Origin: an uncultured Bacilli bacterium
Lineage (GTDB): Bacteria > Bacillota_I > Bacilli_A > RF39 > UBA660
Assembly (NCBI GenBank): GCA_934162325.1
Contig: CAKPIH010000004.1
Coordinates: forward strand, 1-41,628
Length of the DNA stretch: 41,628 nucleotides
Direction: 5' to 3'
A program made the translations under genes and the position numbers. Position 1 is the stretch's first letter; each line of letters opens with the position of its first letter. The notes below the pieces were generated by a model. The model was not told the DNA's origin, did no database searches, and was given only the letters and a program-made list of their open reading frames with translations. Positions 8,289 through 14,895 of this stretch are shown here, in pieces.

Positions 8289-9197
8289 ATGTATATTTTA
8301 CTTGATGCCTGTCAGCATCCAGGAATTTTAAGAATAATATATTTTGGAAAGTTATTAATAGATTTAGTCTTTACATTATTACCAATAGGATTAATAGTAA
8401 TGATATTAATAGATTTTAGTAAAGTAGTAATAAGTGGTGAAGAAAAAGCAGTAAAAAATTCTAAAATAGTAGTACAAAGAATAATTAATGCTATGATAGT
8501 ATTTTGCATACCATGGATAGTAAGTCTGCTTATGAATTTACTAAATAATGCTGGTATTAATGTTGCTTACAAAGATTGCATAAAAAATATTCAAAGTGGA
8601 GATTTTACTTATTTTGACAAATTACTAGAAAATGAAGAAAATAAATCAAACGATAACAAAATAACTTTTGAGAATAAAGGTTCAAAAATAGTAGCTCAAG
8701 GTTTAGTAACAGTTCTAAGTGGACAATTAGGTAATAATAATGATGATAAAAAGTATGGCTTTTCTACTGATGCTTGGTGTGCTCAATTTACTACTTGGGC
8801 ATTAAAGCAAGTATCTGTTCAAGGACAAACACTATATAGTTATATCAATGCAGCCGGACCAATAAATGATAATAGTGCTAGCGGCATGTGGCCCGCTTTC
8901 AGAAGTGGAGCAAATAGTAATATAACATTTGAGTATTCTAAAGCTTATGGAGGAAGTTATACACCAAAAGCAGGAGACATCATTTTTTATCAGTGGACTA
9001 ATGGAGAATGTCGAAGCAGCTATGGAAAATGGGATAAAGTAAGAAAGTGCTCTGACCATGTAGGAATAGTAACATCTTCAGATAGTAGTAATGTTTATAC
9101 AATTGAAGGTAATACTGGAGAACCAGGTTTAGTAAGAGAAAGAACAAGAAATATAAACTCAGATGAAATAGTAGCTTATGGTTCTTGGTATAAATAG
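8289..9197 (+). CDS. Membrane-anchored CHAP-domain peptidoglycan hydrolase
   Basis: The preferred start is ATG 8289, behind AAAAGTGAG. An in-frame GTG nine bases earlier is too close to that site. The 302-residue protein has two N-terminal hydrophobic helices (about 15-45 and 65-87) separated by a basic loop, a short linker, then a CHAP amidase/endopeptidase domain from about residue 135. The catalytic Cys is in DAWCAQF (C164), the His in SDHVGIV (H257), and an acidic/Asn pair lies in TIEGNTG (E273). The paired-helix N-terminus resembles the small membrane segments seen in TrbC/VirB2-like proteins, though that could be chance. The expected activity is peptide-bridge or amide cleavage in the cell wall. 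A lipoprotein gene follows after 12 bp in the same operon. Confidence 0.82.
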   Translation: MYILLDACQHPGILRIIYFGKLLIDLVFTLLPIGLIVMILIDFSKVVISGEEKAVKNSKIVVQRIINAMIVFCIPWIVSLLMNLLNNAGINVAYKDCIKNIQSGDFTYFDKLLENEENKSNDNKITFENKGSKIVAQGLVTVLSGQLGNNNDDKKYGFSTDAWCAQFTTWALKQVSVQGQTLYSYINAAGPINDNSASGMWPAFRSGANSNITFEYSKAYGGSYTPKAGDIIFYQWTNGECRSSYGKWDKVRKCSDHVGIVTSSDSSNVYTIEGNTGEPGLVRERTRNINSDEIVAYGSWYK

Positions 9198-9209
9198 AGG
9201 TGATGGCTA

Positions 9210-9866
9210 GTGAAAAAGAAAATAATAATGTTATTAAGTATATTACTTTTAACAGGATGTACAGTAAATTATAATTTAGAAATAGATGATAATATATTAA
9301 AAGAAAAAATAACAGGTACAGTAACTAAAGAAGAGAGTAAGCAAAATAGCAAAGCAACCGATATAAGTACTATATATTCCATTATTAATGAAGAACAAAA
9401 ACCAATTTATAATAAAGAAGAAATTTATCAAAAATCATTAAAAGATAATGGTAATAATATAGATTATACATTTAGTTATAATTATACTATGGAAGATTTT
9501 ATAAATTCAACAATAATAAATACCTGTTTTGAAAACCATGAAATAGAACAGTTAGATAATTATTATAGTATAAGATTAAGTGGAAACTTCTACTGTTTAT
9601 ATAGTAAAAAAATAAATATAGCAGTAACAAGTAATTTAAAAGTAGCATCAAATAACGCTGATAAAATAAAAGATAATACTTATATATGGACTATTGATAA
9701 AAATACTACCGATATAGAATTAGTAGTAGATAAGGATACCCCATATACTAAACCAATAAAAAGAGGAATAAGTAGTACCTTTAGAATAGTATGCTTTATA
9801 GTATTAGTAGTATTATCATTATTAGCATATATATTATATAAAAAGAAGAATAGTAGCGAAATTTAA
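9210..9866 (+). CDS. Lipoprotein with C-terminal transmembrane helix
   Basis: A 218-residue protein starting at GTG 9210, seven bases after GAGGTGATG. The signal peptide ends in the lipobox LLTGC with the lipidation Cys at residue 17. Residues 18-190 form a hydrophilic extracellular region. Residues about 191-211 form a second membrane helix followed by the basic tail YKKKN. A lipid anchor at one end plus a membrane helix at the other is an uncommon layout. I do not recognise the family. It shares an operon with the CHAP hydrolase and could localise or control it, which is inference from position. Confidence 0.75.
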   Translation: MKKKIIMLLSILLLTGCTVNYNLEIDDNILKEKITGTVTKEESKQNSKATDISTIYSIINEEQKPIYNKEEIYQKSLKDNGNNIDYTFSYNYTMEDFINSTIINTCFENHEIEQLDNYYSIRLSGNFYCLYSKKINIAVTSNLKVASNNADKIKDNTYIWTIDKNTTDIELVVDKDTPYTKPIKRGISSTFRIVCFIVLVVLSLLAYILYKKKNSSEI

Positions 9867-9879
9867 GCTACTATTTTTT
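9851..9879 (+). terminator. Terminator of the CHAP-lipoprotein operon
   Basis: TAGTAGC and GCTACTA form a 7-bp stem followed by TTTTTT. It overlaps the end of the lipoprotein gene. Confidence 0.8.
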
Positions 9880-9937
9880 GTTATTTATTTCTTTTATAAA
9901 CATATATTTTAATGTAGAAAGGAATGATAAAATAATT

Positions 9938-10198
9938 ATGGAAACAATTAAAGTTTCATCAAAGTCGGAGCCTAATAAAGTAGCAGGAGCTCTTGCTAAT
10001 GTATTTAGAGAAAAAGGAGTAGTAGAAGTACAAGCAATAGGAGCAGGAGCACTTAATCAAGCTATAAAAGGAGTAGCTATAGCAAGAGGCTTTGTCGCTC
10101 CATCAGGAAAGAATTTAGTATGTACTCCAGCCTTTATTGATATAAATATAGATGGAGAAGAAAGAACTGCTATCAAGTTAATCGTAGAAGCTAAATAG
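9938..10198 (+). CDS. spoVS: Stage V sporulation protein S
   Basis: The 86-residue product is full-length SpoVS, an Alba-like small nucleic-acid-binding protein that affects spore coat assembly and septation. Typical stretches are VSSKSEPNKVAGALANV, GAGALNQAIKGVAIARG and the C-terminal AFIDINIDGEERTAIKL. The start is ATG 9938, chosen because the family begins Met-Glu; upstream in-frame codons do not match. The Shine-Dalgarno GAAAGGA is rather far (about 14 bp). CATATATTTTA at 9901-9911 resembles a mother-cell sigma -10. A degenerate partial copy of this gene lies 1.5 kb downstream. Confidence 0.95.
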   Translation: METIKVSSKSEPNKVAGALANVFREKGVVEVQAIGAGALNQAIKGVAIARGFVAPSGKNLVCTPAFIDINIDGEERTAIKLIVEAK

Positions 10199-10208
10199 CT
10201 TCTTTTAA
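10186..10208 (+). terminator. Terminator of spoVS
   Basis: AGAAGC-TAAATA-GCTTCT followed by TTTAATTTTTT. The stem includes the last codons and the stop. Confidence 0.65.
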
Positions 10209-10284
10209 TTTTTTCTCAGTTACTTTATAATGAGTAAACCTGCTTTTTTTAGTATTACATATTTTAAAAAAATTATAAATATAT

Positions 10285-10313
10285 TTGGATTTTTATAATT
10301 ATTATAGTATAAT
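10285..10313 (+). promoter_or_regulatory. Promoter of the InlB-repeat membrane protein
   Basis: TTGGAT (10285-10290) and TATAAT (10308-10313) with 17-bp spacing, followed by AAAGGAGG and the ATG at 10335. Confidence 0.6.
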
Positions 10314-10334
10314 AAACTAAAGGAGGAATAATAT

Positions 10335-11486
10335 ATGTCTAAAATCGACAAAAATAAGAAAAAAATTATTGCTATTATATCTGGTATTATATTAATTGCT
10401 ATAATTATTTTCTTACTATGGTTTTTCAATCGAAAGTTTGATGTCACTTTTGATTTGAATAATGGTACCAAAGAAGAAATCATTAAAGTCAAATATCACC
10501 AAACCATTAACGAAAAAGATATCAAAGATCAAAAGGAACTAGGAGAATCATTTATTGCTTGGTATGAAGTGGTTGGCGTTAAAGAAAAAGAAGATGTATT
10601 AGCAGATAAACCATTTGACTTTAATACTAAAATTAATAAGGCTATCAAACTAAAAGCTCTTTACGAAGGAAAAGTTGAAACAATTACCATTACTTTTGAC
10701 TCTAAAGGTGGAAGCACTGTCGACCCTATTACTATTAATAAAGGGGCAGAACTTATCCTTCCAAAAGAACCTACGTATGCTGGTTATACTTTTAAAGGAT
10801 GGTATGATACAAATGAAACTCCAATACATAATAATGCTCTTCTAGAAGAAGATACTACTTTATATGCTAAGTGGGAGAAAATATCTGAGACTAAACCTGA
10901 ACCTAAAAAAGAGGAGAAAATATCTTTATCCTTAAGCCGAGATACTCTTCATGTTAATGGTATTAAAACCGCTACTGCTGCCGCTACAGTTGAAAACTCT
11001 AGTGGAAAAGTTACTTATTCATTAAGTGATACAAACTGTATGACTATTAATGAAAATACTGGTGCTATTAGTGTTTCTTCTAATCCTAAAAATTGTTCTA
11101 ATGGCGCTACTATTACAGTAACTGCCAAAACACCTGGGGGAAAAAGTGCAACAGCTACCATTTATTATGAAAAAGATTTAGTCTTAACTCACAATGGCAA
11201 AAATTATACTCAAGATGATAAAACTAGTGATGGAGCTTCAACATTCACAGTTAATGCTAATCAAAATGTTAGTTGGAATATCAATGCTGCTGTAGAGCCA
11301 TCATATCGTTACACTTATAACGATTATAAAAATAAAACAGCTACATCTGTAACTGGTGGATATACCATTGATAGTATCGTAGAATCAACTGGTGCTATTA
11401 GCAAAGTAACCACTGATGTCAAAGTAACCGCTACTACTAAAGCTGAACAAAAAATATCTTTAATAATAAACCAGTATATAACATAA
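10335..11486 (+). CDS. Membrane-anchored surface protein with InlB-type beta repeat
   Basis: A 383-residue protein. It has a short basic N-terminus and one membrane helix (about 10-31), so it is probably held in the membrane facing out. An InlB B-repeat (Listeria-Bacteroides repeat) spans about 115-180: TITFDSKGGSTVDPI, GYTFKGWYD, TTLYAKW. A degenerate first repeat with FDVTFDLNNGT lies around 34-100. After a Pro/Lys/Glu-rich linker comes a Thr/Ser-rich Ig-like part with two cysteines. No C-terminal sorting signal is seen. Compared with its neighbours it uses more GCT, CTT, ATC and GGC codons, a mild sign of a different origin. Ligand unknown; such repeats usually serve in adhesion or presentation. 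Confidence 0.75.
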   Translation: MSKIDKNKKKIIAIISGIILIAIIIFLLWFFNRKFDVTFDLNNGTKEEIIKVKYHQTINEKDIKDQKELGESFIAWYEVVGVKEKEDVLADKPFDFNTKINKAIKLKALYEGKVETITITFDSKGGSTVDPITINKGAELILPKEPTYAGYTFKGWYDTNETPIHNNALLEEDTTLYAKWEKISETKPEPKKEEKISLSLSRDTLHVNGIKTATAAATVENSSGKVTYSLSDTNCMTINENTGAISVSSNPKNCSNGATITVTAKTPGGKSATATIYYEKDLVLTHNGKNYTQDDKTSDGASTFTVNANQNVSWNINAAVEPSYRYTYNDYKNKTATSVTGGYTIDSIVESTGAISKVTTDVKVTATTKAEQKISLIINQYIT

Positions 11487-11527
11487 AAAATACTAACTTA
11501 ATAGTTAATATAATAACTAGTATTTTT
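11486..11527 (+). terminator. Terminator of the InlB-repeat gene
   Basis: AAAAATACTA and TAGTATTTTT form a perfect 10-bp stem. The 22-base loop can fold an inner hairpin (AGTTA/TAACT). Confidence 0.65.
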
Positions 11528-11539
11528 AATATAAATAAT

Positions 11540-11710
11540 ATAAGTTTACTAAGAATAATGCTAGAAAATTCTATTCATGCATCTAATACTAGAGATATAA
11601 TTATAAGTATAAAGGATACTATTGTAATAATAAATGGAAAGCAATAGATTTCAGAACAAAAAAAGCAAAATCAATTCAAAAGAAGAGTGGATTATGTATA
11701 GAAATAATGA
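11540..11710 (+). pseudogene. Possible decayed GHKL-ATPase-like fragment
   Basis: Bases 11543-11647 read LLRIMLENSIHAS, then a beta-strand-like stretch ending VIINGKQ before a stop. This looks like the N-box part of a GHKL ATPase (histidine kinase or MutL type). In another frame, 11670-11710 reads KKSGLCIEIMKMS, which could be the following glycine-rich box. No start, no intact frame and no neighbours support it. It may equally be random AT-rich sequence. Confidence 0.2.
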
Positions 11711-11723
11711 AAATGTCCTATAA

Positions 11724-11846
11724 CAAGAGTAGCAAGAGAATTTGCCACTCCATCAAGAAAGAATTTAGTATGTACTTCAGCCTTTATTGATATAAATATA
11801 GCTGGAGAAGAAAGACACTATTAAGTTAATTGTAGAAGCTAAATAA
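11724..11846 (+). pseudogene. Degenerate partial duplicate of spoVS
   Basis: This stretch is clearly related at the DNA level to the last part of spoVS (10076-10198). It reads RVAREFATPSRKNLVC, then SAFIDINIAGEER. A 2-bp deletion after the GEER codons then shifts the frame, and the original final codons VEAK-stop are still visible out of frame. The 5' half of the gene is gone. It is thus a truncated, frameshifted second copy lying directly upstream of gerM. Its terminator hairpin is preserved. Confidence 0.85.
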
Positions 11847-11860
11847 GTAGCTTCTTTTTT
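11834..11860 (+). terminator. Terminator retained at the end of the spoVS remnant
   Basis: AGAAGCTA-AATAAG-TAGCTTCT followed by TTTTTT. The stem (8 bp) is longer than that of the intact spoVS terminator, and it insulates gerM from upstream transcription. Confidence 0.75.
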
Positions 11861-11903
11861 GTATAAAATATAAATTAAAAACATATATTTTAGTGGTGAT
11901 AAC

Positions 11904-12866
11904 ATGTTAAAGAAAATGTCTATAAAAAAAATAATAGTATCTACTACTGCTATTATCTTACTATTAGTAATATATCTAATACCAAGTAATAGAAAAGATA
12001 TAGATTTAAAAAATAATAGTATAGAATATACATATAACAATGTAGAAAGTACAATATATTTAGTAGATAGTAATGACTATGTAGCTAGAACAACTATACC
12101 CACATGTAAATGTGAAGGAGTAGATTTAGCTAAAGACTTATTAGAAGGCCTAGTAGTAGGAGGTACTAAAAATAACATTATACCAAATGGTTTTAGAAGT
12201 ATAATACCACCAGATGTAACAATAAAAGATATAAATTTACAAGAAAATATCTTAACAATAAATTTTTCCAAAGAATTACTAGAAGTAAATGATAAAGATG
12301 AAGATAAAATGATCGAATCAATCATCTATACTTTAACAAGTATAGAAGGTATAGATAAAGTAATAATAAAAGTAGAAGGAGAAATATTAAATAAATTACC
12401 CAATAGTAAAACAAATATACCAACAGTACTAGATAAAAGTTATGGTATAAATAAAAGTTATGATTTATCTAACTTAAATGATATATTATCATATACAACA
12501 TATTATACAAGTACTTATAACGATACCAAATATTATGTACCAGTAACAAAATATATAAATAGTAAAGATAGTGATGTAGTAAAAATAATAATTAAAGAAT
12601 TAGGAAGTAGTCCCATATATCAAACAAATTTAATGAGTTATTTAAATGCTAATACAGTATTAAATGATTATGAGCTAGATAATAATAAATTAAAATTAAA
12701 TTTTAATGAATTATTATTAAATGATCTAGATAAAAAGAACATCCTAGAAGAAGTAATATATACCATAAGTTTATCTATGAATAATATATATGATAACTTA
12801 GAATCAGTATCTTTCTTAGTAAATAATGAAGAAATATATACAATAAATATAAATGATATTAAATAA
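11904..12866 (+). CDS. gerM: GerM-like spore germination/cortex lipoprotein family protein
   Basis: A 320-residue protein with an N-terminal membrane helix (about 10-27) followed by two GerMN domains (about 48-165 and 200-315). The repeats share the pattern of an extracytoplasmic strand, the LLEGL and IIKELG helices, and the LTINFSKELL and LKLNFNELLL strands. In Bacillus subtilis GerM is a mother-cell protein needed for SpoIIIAH-SpoIIQ channel assembly and for cortex and germination. The usual lipobox Cys is not obvious here, so it is probably anchored by the uncleaved helix. The start ATG 11904 has GGTGAT nearby. CATATATTTTA at 11882-11892 is identical to the element upstream of spoVS and may be a SigE-type -10. 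Confidence 0.85.
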   Translation: MLKKMSIKKIIVSTTAIILLLVIYLIPSNRKDIDLKNNSIEYTYNNVESTIYLVDSNDYVARTTIPTCKCEGVDLAKDLLEGLVVGGTKNNIIPNGFRSIIPPDVTIKDINLQENILTINFSKELLEVNDKDEDKMIESIIYTLTSIEGIDKVIIKVEGEILNKLPNSKTNIPTVLDKSYGINKSYDLSNLNDILSYTTYYTSTYNDTKYYVPVTKYINSKDSDVVKIIIKELGSSPIYQTNLMSYLNANTVLNDYELDNNKLKLNFNELLLNDLDKKNILEEVIYTISLSMNNIYDNLESVSFLVNNEEIYTININDIK

Positions 12867-12867
12867 T

Positions 12868-12899
12868 ACTTAATTTCTTTTCAGAAATTAAGTTTTTTT
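12868..12899 (+). terminator. Terminator of gerM
   Basis: ACTTAATTTC and GAAATTAAGT form a perfect 10-bp stem with a 6-base loop, followed by seven T. Confidence 0.9.
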
Positions 12900-12901
12900 A
12901 T

Positions 12902-12930
12902 TTGACTAATATTTTAACAAATGATATACT
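12902..12930 (+). promoter_or_regulatory. Promoter of the first lectin-like surface gene
   Basis: TTGACT (12902-12907) and TATACT (12925-12930) with 17-bp spacing, 31 bp before the preferred start. Confidence 0.65.
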
Positions 12931-12961
12931 TTATATATAGAATATGGAAGGTGAATATCAT

Positions 12962-14542
12962 ATGGAAAATAAGAAAATAAAAATATATGGAGTAGTCCTA
13001 GGAGTAATATTATTTATACTATTAGTATCGGGTTTAACATATGCCATTCTAAATTGGCGCAGTAGTAATATAACTATCGCAGGTAATTCTGAATGTCTAG
13101 AAGTAGATTCAGTAAAAGGATCCAATATTACAGGTAGTGATTTATTACTATTAGATAGTGGAGTAGTAAATAATAATCAAATAACTATAACATCAGGTAT
13201 GGTAGTAACCAATATAACTGCCAAACTAAAAAGTAGTTGTACATTAGATGGTTATCTAACTATAAATCTAAAAACAACAACCCTAAATTCAGGATTTACT
13301 TCATCAGGAAATAGTACAGGAGCCTTAAAATATGTTCTTGCTTCATATGATCCAAGCACCTATACTACCGTTAGTACTTCAGCTTTAAATGGTAAAACAT
13401 TTGATATAGTAACAACAGGTTCTATTACCAGTACAGGTACATTAATAATAAAAGAAACACAACTATCTAAAGATACGACATCAGCATATTTAGTAATTTT
13501 CTATATTGATGGAGATAAAGCTAATAATGATATTGGCTCAAATTCCACTAACTTTAAAACATCTATTGAAGCAACAGTCACTCAAGGAACTGCTCCAATA
13601 AATGCTGCATCTTTAATATCAGACTTATATACCAATGCTTCTAAAACATCAGTAAATAATAACAGTATAACTTATCAATATGATACTACTCACAGTCTTA
13701 TGAAAGATACTGCAGGTAATATCAGATATTATGGAGCATCACCAAATAATTATATTTATTTTAATTGTTCCAATTATTCAAATCAATCATCATCGACATG
13801 TGAAACATGGCGAATAATTGGAGTATTTAATAATAAAGTAAAACTAATAAGAGGTAGTCAAATAGGAACATATTCATGGGACAATAAGAATATATCAACT
13901 GGAGCAGAAACAGACAAAGGCAAAAATGATTGGTCAGAAGCAAGATTAATGAAACTATTAAATCCAGGTTACGAATCTGAGACTACTGGAGGTAGCCTAT
14001 ATTATAATTCAAAAAGTGGTAACTGTTATGCAGGACAGTATAACGCTACAACAACATGTAATTTTACTTCATCAGGAATAAAAAATGATATAACAAGAAA
14101 CTTAATATCTGATACAACATATTATCTAGGAGGAGGTAATGGTGGTTCAGTATATCCAAACGAGATATATGAAGAAGAAAGAGGAACAGCAGTATATTCC
14201 GAAAGACCAACGTCATGGACAGGTAAAATAGCATTAGCATATCCAAGTGACTATGGCTATGCTACAGATTTAAGCAAATGTAGTAAAAACTTACTTGATT
14301 ATGACGATAGTTGTACATCAAATAACTGGATGAAGACTATAATAGCCCCAAATTGGGGATGGTTATTGACCCCTCAGTCCGGCGTCGCGCACACTGCGTG
14401 GCTTGTCGATTCGACGGGCGTTGTGAACGGCTACTACACCTATGGTGCGAGTGGGGTCGCGCCAGTCTTTTATCTGAGTTCTGAACTAAATATTAAGGCG
14501 GGAACAGGATCAAGTTCAGCGCCATATCAATTGTCCGCATAA
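12962..14542 (+). CDS. Secreted surface protein with C-terminal lectin-like (DUF6273-like) domain; candidate variable protein
   Basis: The start ATG 12962 lies 7 bases after AAGGTGA; an ATG 18 bp upstream has no such site. The 526-residue protein has an N-terminal hydrophobic segment ending SGLTYAILNW, like the signal segments of TasA/CalY-type proteins in this window. A Thr/Ser-rich beta domain follows (about 35-215). From about 235 a Cys- and Trp-rich domain begins with YYGASPNNYIYFNC and CETWRIIGVF and ends GTGSSSAPYQL. Its order of motifs resembles DUF6273/FGE-type C-type-lectin folds. Residues 467-505 (WLLTP to PVFYL, bases 14360-14478) are encoded by strikingly GC-rich, A-poor DNA unlike the rest of the gene. 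A paralog with the same C-terminal domain is at 21589-23079. Ligand unknown. Confidence 0.8.
   Translation: MENKKIKIYGVVLGVILFILLVSGLTYAILNWRSSNITIAGNSECLEVDSVKGSNITGSDLLLLDSGVVNNNQITITSGMVVTNITAKLKSSCTLDGYLTINLKTTTLNSGFTSSGNSTGALKYVLASYDPSTYTTVSTSALNGKTFDIVTTGSITSTGTLIIKETQLSKDTTSAYLVIFYIDGDKANNDIGSNSTNFKTSIEATVTQGTAPINAASLISDLYTNASKTSVNNNSITYQYDTTHSLMKDTAGNIRYYGASPNNYIYFNCSNYSNQSSSTCETWRIIGVFNNKVKLIRGSQIGTYSWDNKNISTGAETDKGKNDWSEARLMKLLNPGYESETTGGSLYYNSKSGNCYAGQYNATTTCNFTSSGIKNDITRNLISDTTYYLGGGNGGSVYPNEIYEEERGTAVYSERPTSWTGKIALAYPSDYGYATDLSKCSKNLLDYDDSCTSNNWMKTIIAPNWGWLLTPQSGVAHTAWLVDSTGVVNGYYTYGASGVAPVFYLSSELNIKAGTGSSSAPYQLSA
14360..14478 (+). other. GC-rich, A-poor hypervariable-looking segment (candidate DGR variable region)
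   Basis: By my count, 63 of the 100 bases 14371-14470 are G or C and only 13 are A, in a gene otherwise near 35% GC. The change is sharp and coincides with the lectin-domain segment from WLLTP to PVFYL. Many codons here are NNC or NNT (GTC, CAC, ACT, CTT, GAT, TAC, TAT, GGT), as expected if AAC/AAT codons of a template were rewritten at adenines. This is the position and fold in which diversity-generating retroelements place variable regions. No template or reverse transcriptase is in the window. Confidence 0.45.
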
Positions 14543-14591
14543 GAGAGCAGATTGATATTCCATCTTCGGTAGTGGATACTCATCAAAAAAA

Positions 14592-14623
14592 GGTCTCCGT
14601 GCGGGCTCGGTCCGCAGGGGACC
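14592..14623 (+). other. GC-rich hairpin A1
   Basis: GGTCTCC pairs with GGGGACC (one G-U pair) and TGCGG with CCGCA around the loop GCTCGGT, with one bulged G. There is no T-run, so it is not an intrinsic terminator. Confidence 0.75.
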
Positions 14624-14654
14624 AGGCTGAGCGTAAGCGAAGTCTTCATGAAAG

Positions 14655-14684
14655 GGTTCGAATTCGCCGCAAGGCGAACGAACC
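14655..14684 (+). other. GC-rich hairpin A2 with GNRA tetraloop
   Basis: GGTTCG and CGAACC, then TTCGCC and GGCGAA, form a 12-bp stem with an AA bulge, capped by the GNRA-type tetraloop GCAA (14669-14672). There is no T-run. Confidence 0.8.
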
Positions 14685-14835
14685 AAATATAAAAAAGAGG
14701 TAACATGGTAGATAATGAAGAAGAAATATAGACTATAGTATAAATGATTAAGTGATAATATTCTTCGGTAATAGAAATATGGACATATATAAGGACACCA
14801 AGTTGCTTTGCAACGGGAGTCCCAAAATAAACAAA

Positions 14836-14865
14836 GCGGTGAATAATAATTCGCCGCCAGGCGAA
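14836..14865 (+). promoter_or_regulatory. Two mutually exclusive hairpins in the leader of the TasA-like gene
   Basis: TTCGCCGC (14850-14857) can pair backward with GCGGTGAA (14836-14843, one G-U pair). Alternatively its TTCGCC can pair forward with GGCGAA (14860-14865) around GCCA. Both cannot form at once. The Shine-Dalgarno GAGGTAA follows 20 bases later, so a switch affecting translation or RNA stability is possible. Confidence 0.4.
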
Positions 14866-14895
14866 AAAATTAAATATAGAAAATGAGGTAACATT

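Larger units (their letters stand above)
14543..14895 (+). other. Non-coding structured region with two diverged tandem copies of a leader-like unit
   Basis: No gene is seen in these 353 bases. Copy A (about 14560-14706) and copy B (about 14759-14894) share, in order, CTTCGGTA (14564, 14763), a GGAC/GGTC-type hairpin (14592-14623; 14793-14822), TTCGCCGCAAGGCGAA or TTCGCCGCCAGGCGAA (14663, 14850), AAATATA (14685, 14872) and GAGGTAACAT (14697, 14885). Copy B is the leader of the gene at 14896. Copy A ends in an ATG (14705) that meets a stop after eight codons. GC content of copy A is far above the genome's. Confidence 0.7.

Noticed and set aside
10220..10492. Minus-strand frame overlapping the start of the InlB-repeat gene
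   Set aside because: It overlaps the promoter and start of a better-supported gene; its hydrophobic make-up reflects AT-rich sequence.
14705..14731. Short ORF after structured copy A (ATG at 14705)
   Set aside because: It has a fair ribosome binding site but only eight codons; more likely the scar of a lost gene than a working leader peptide.
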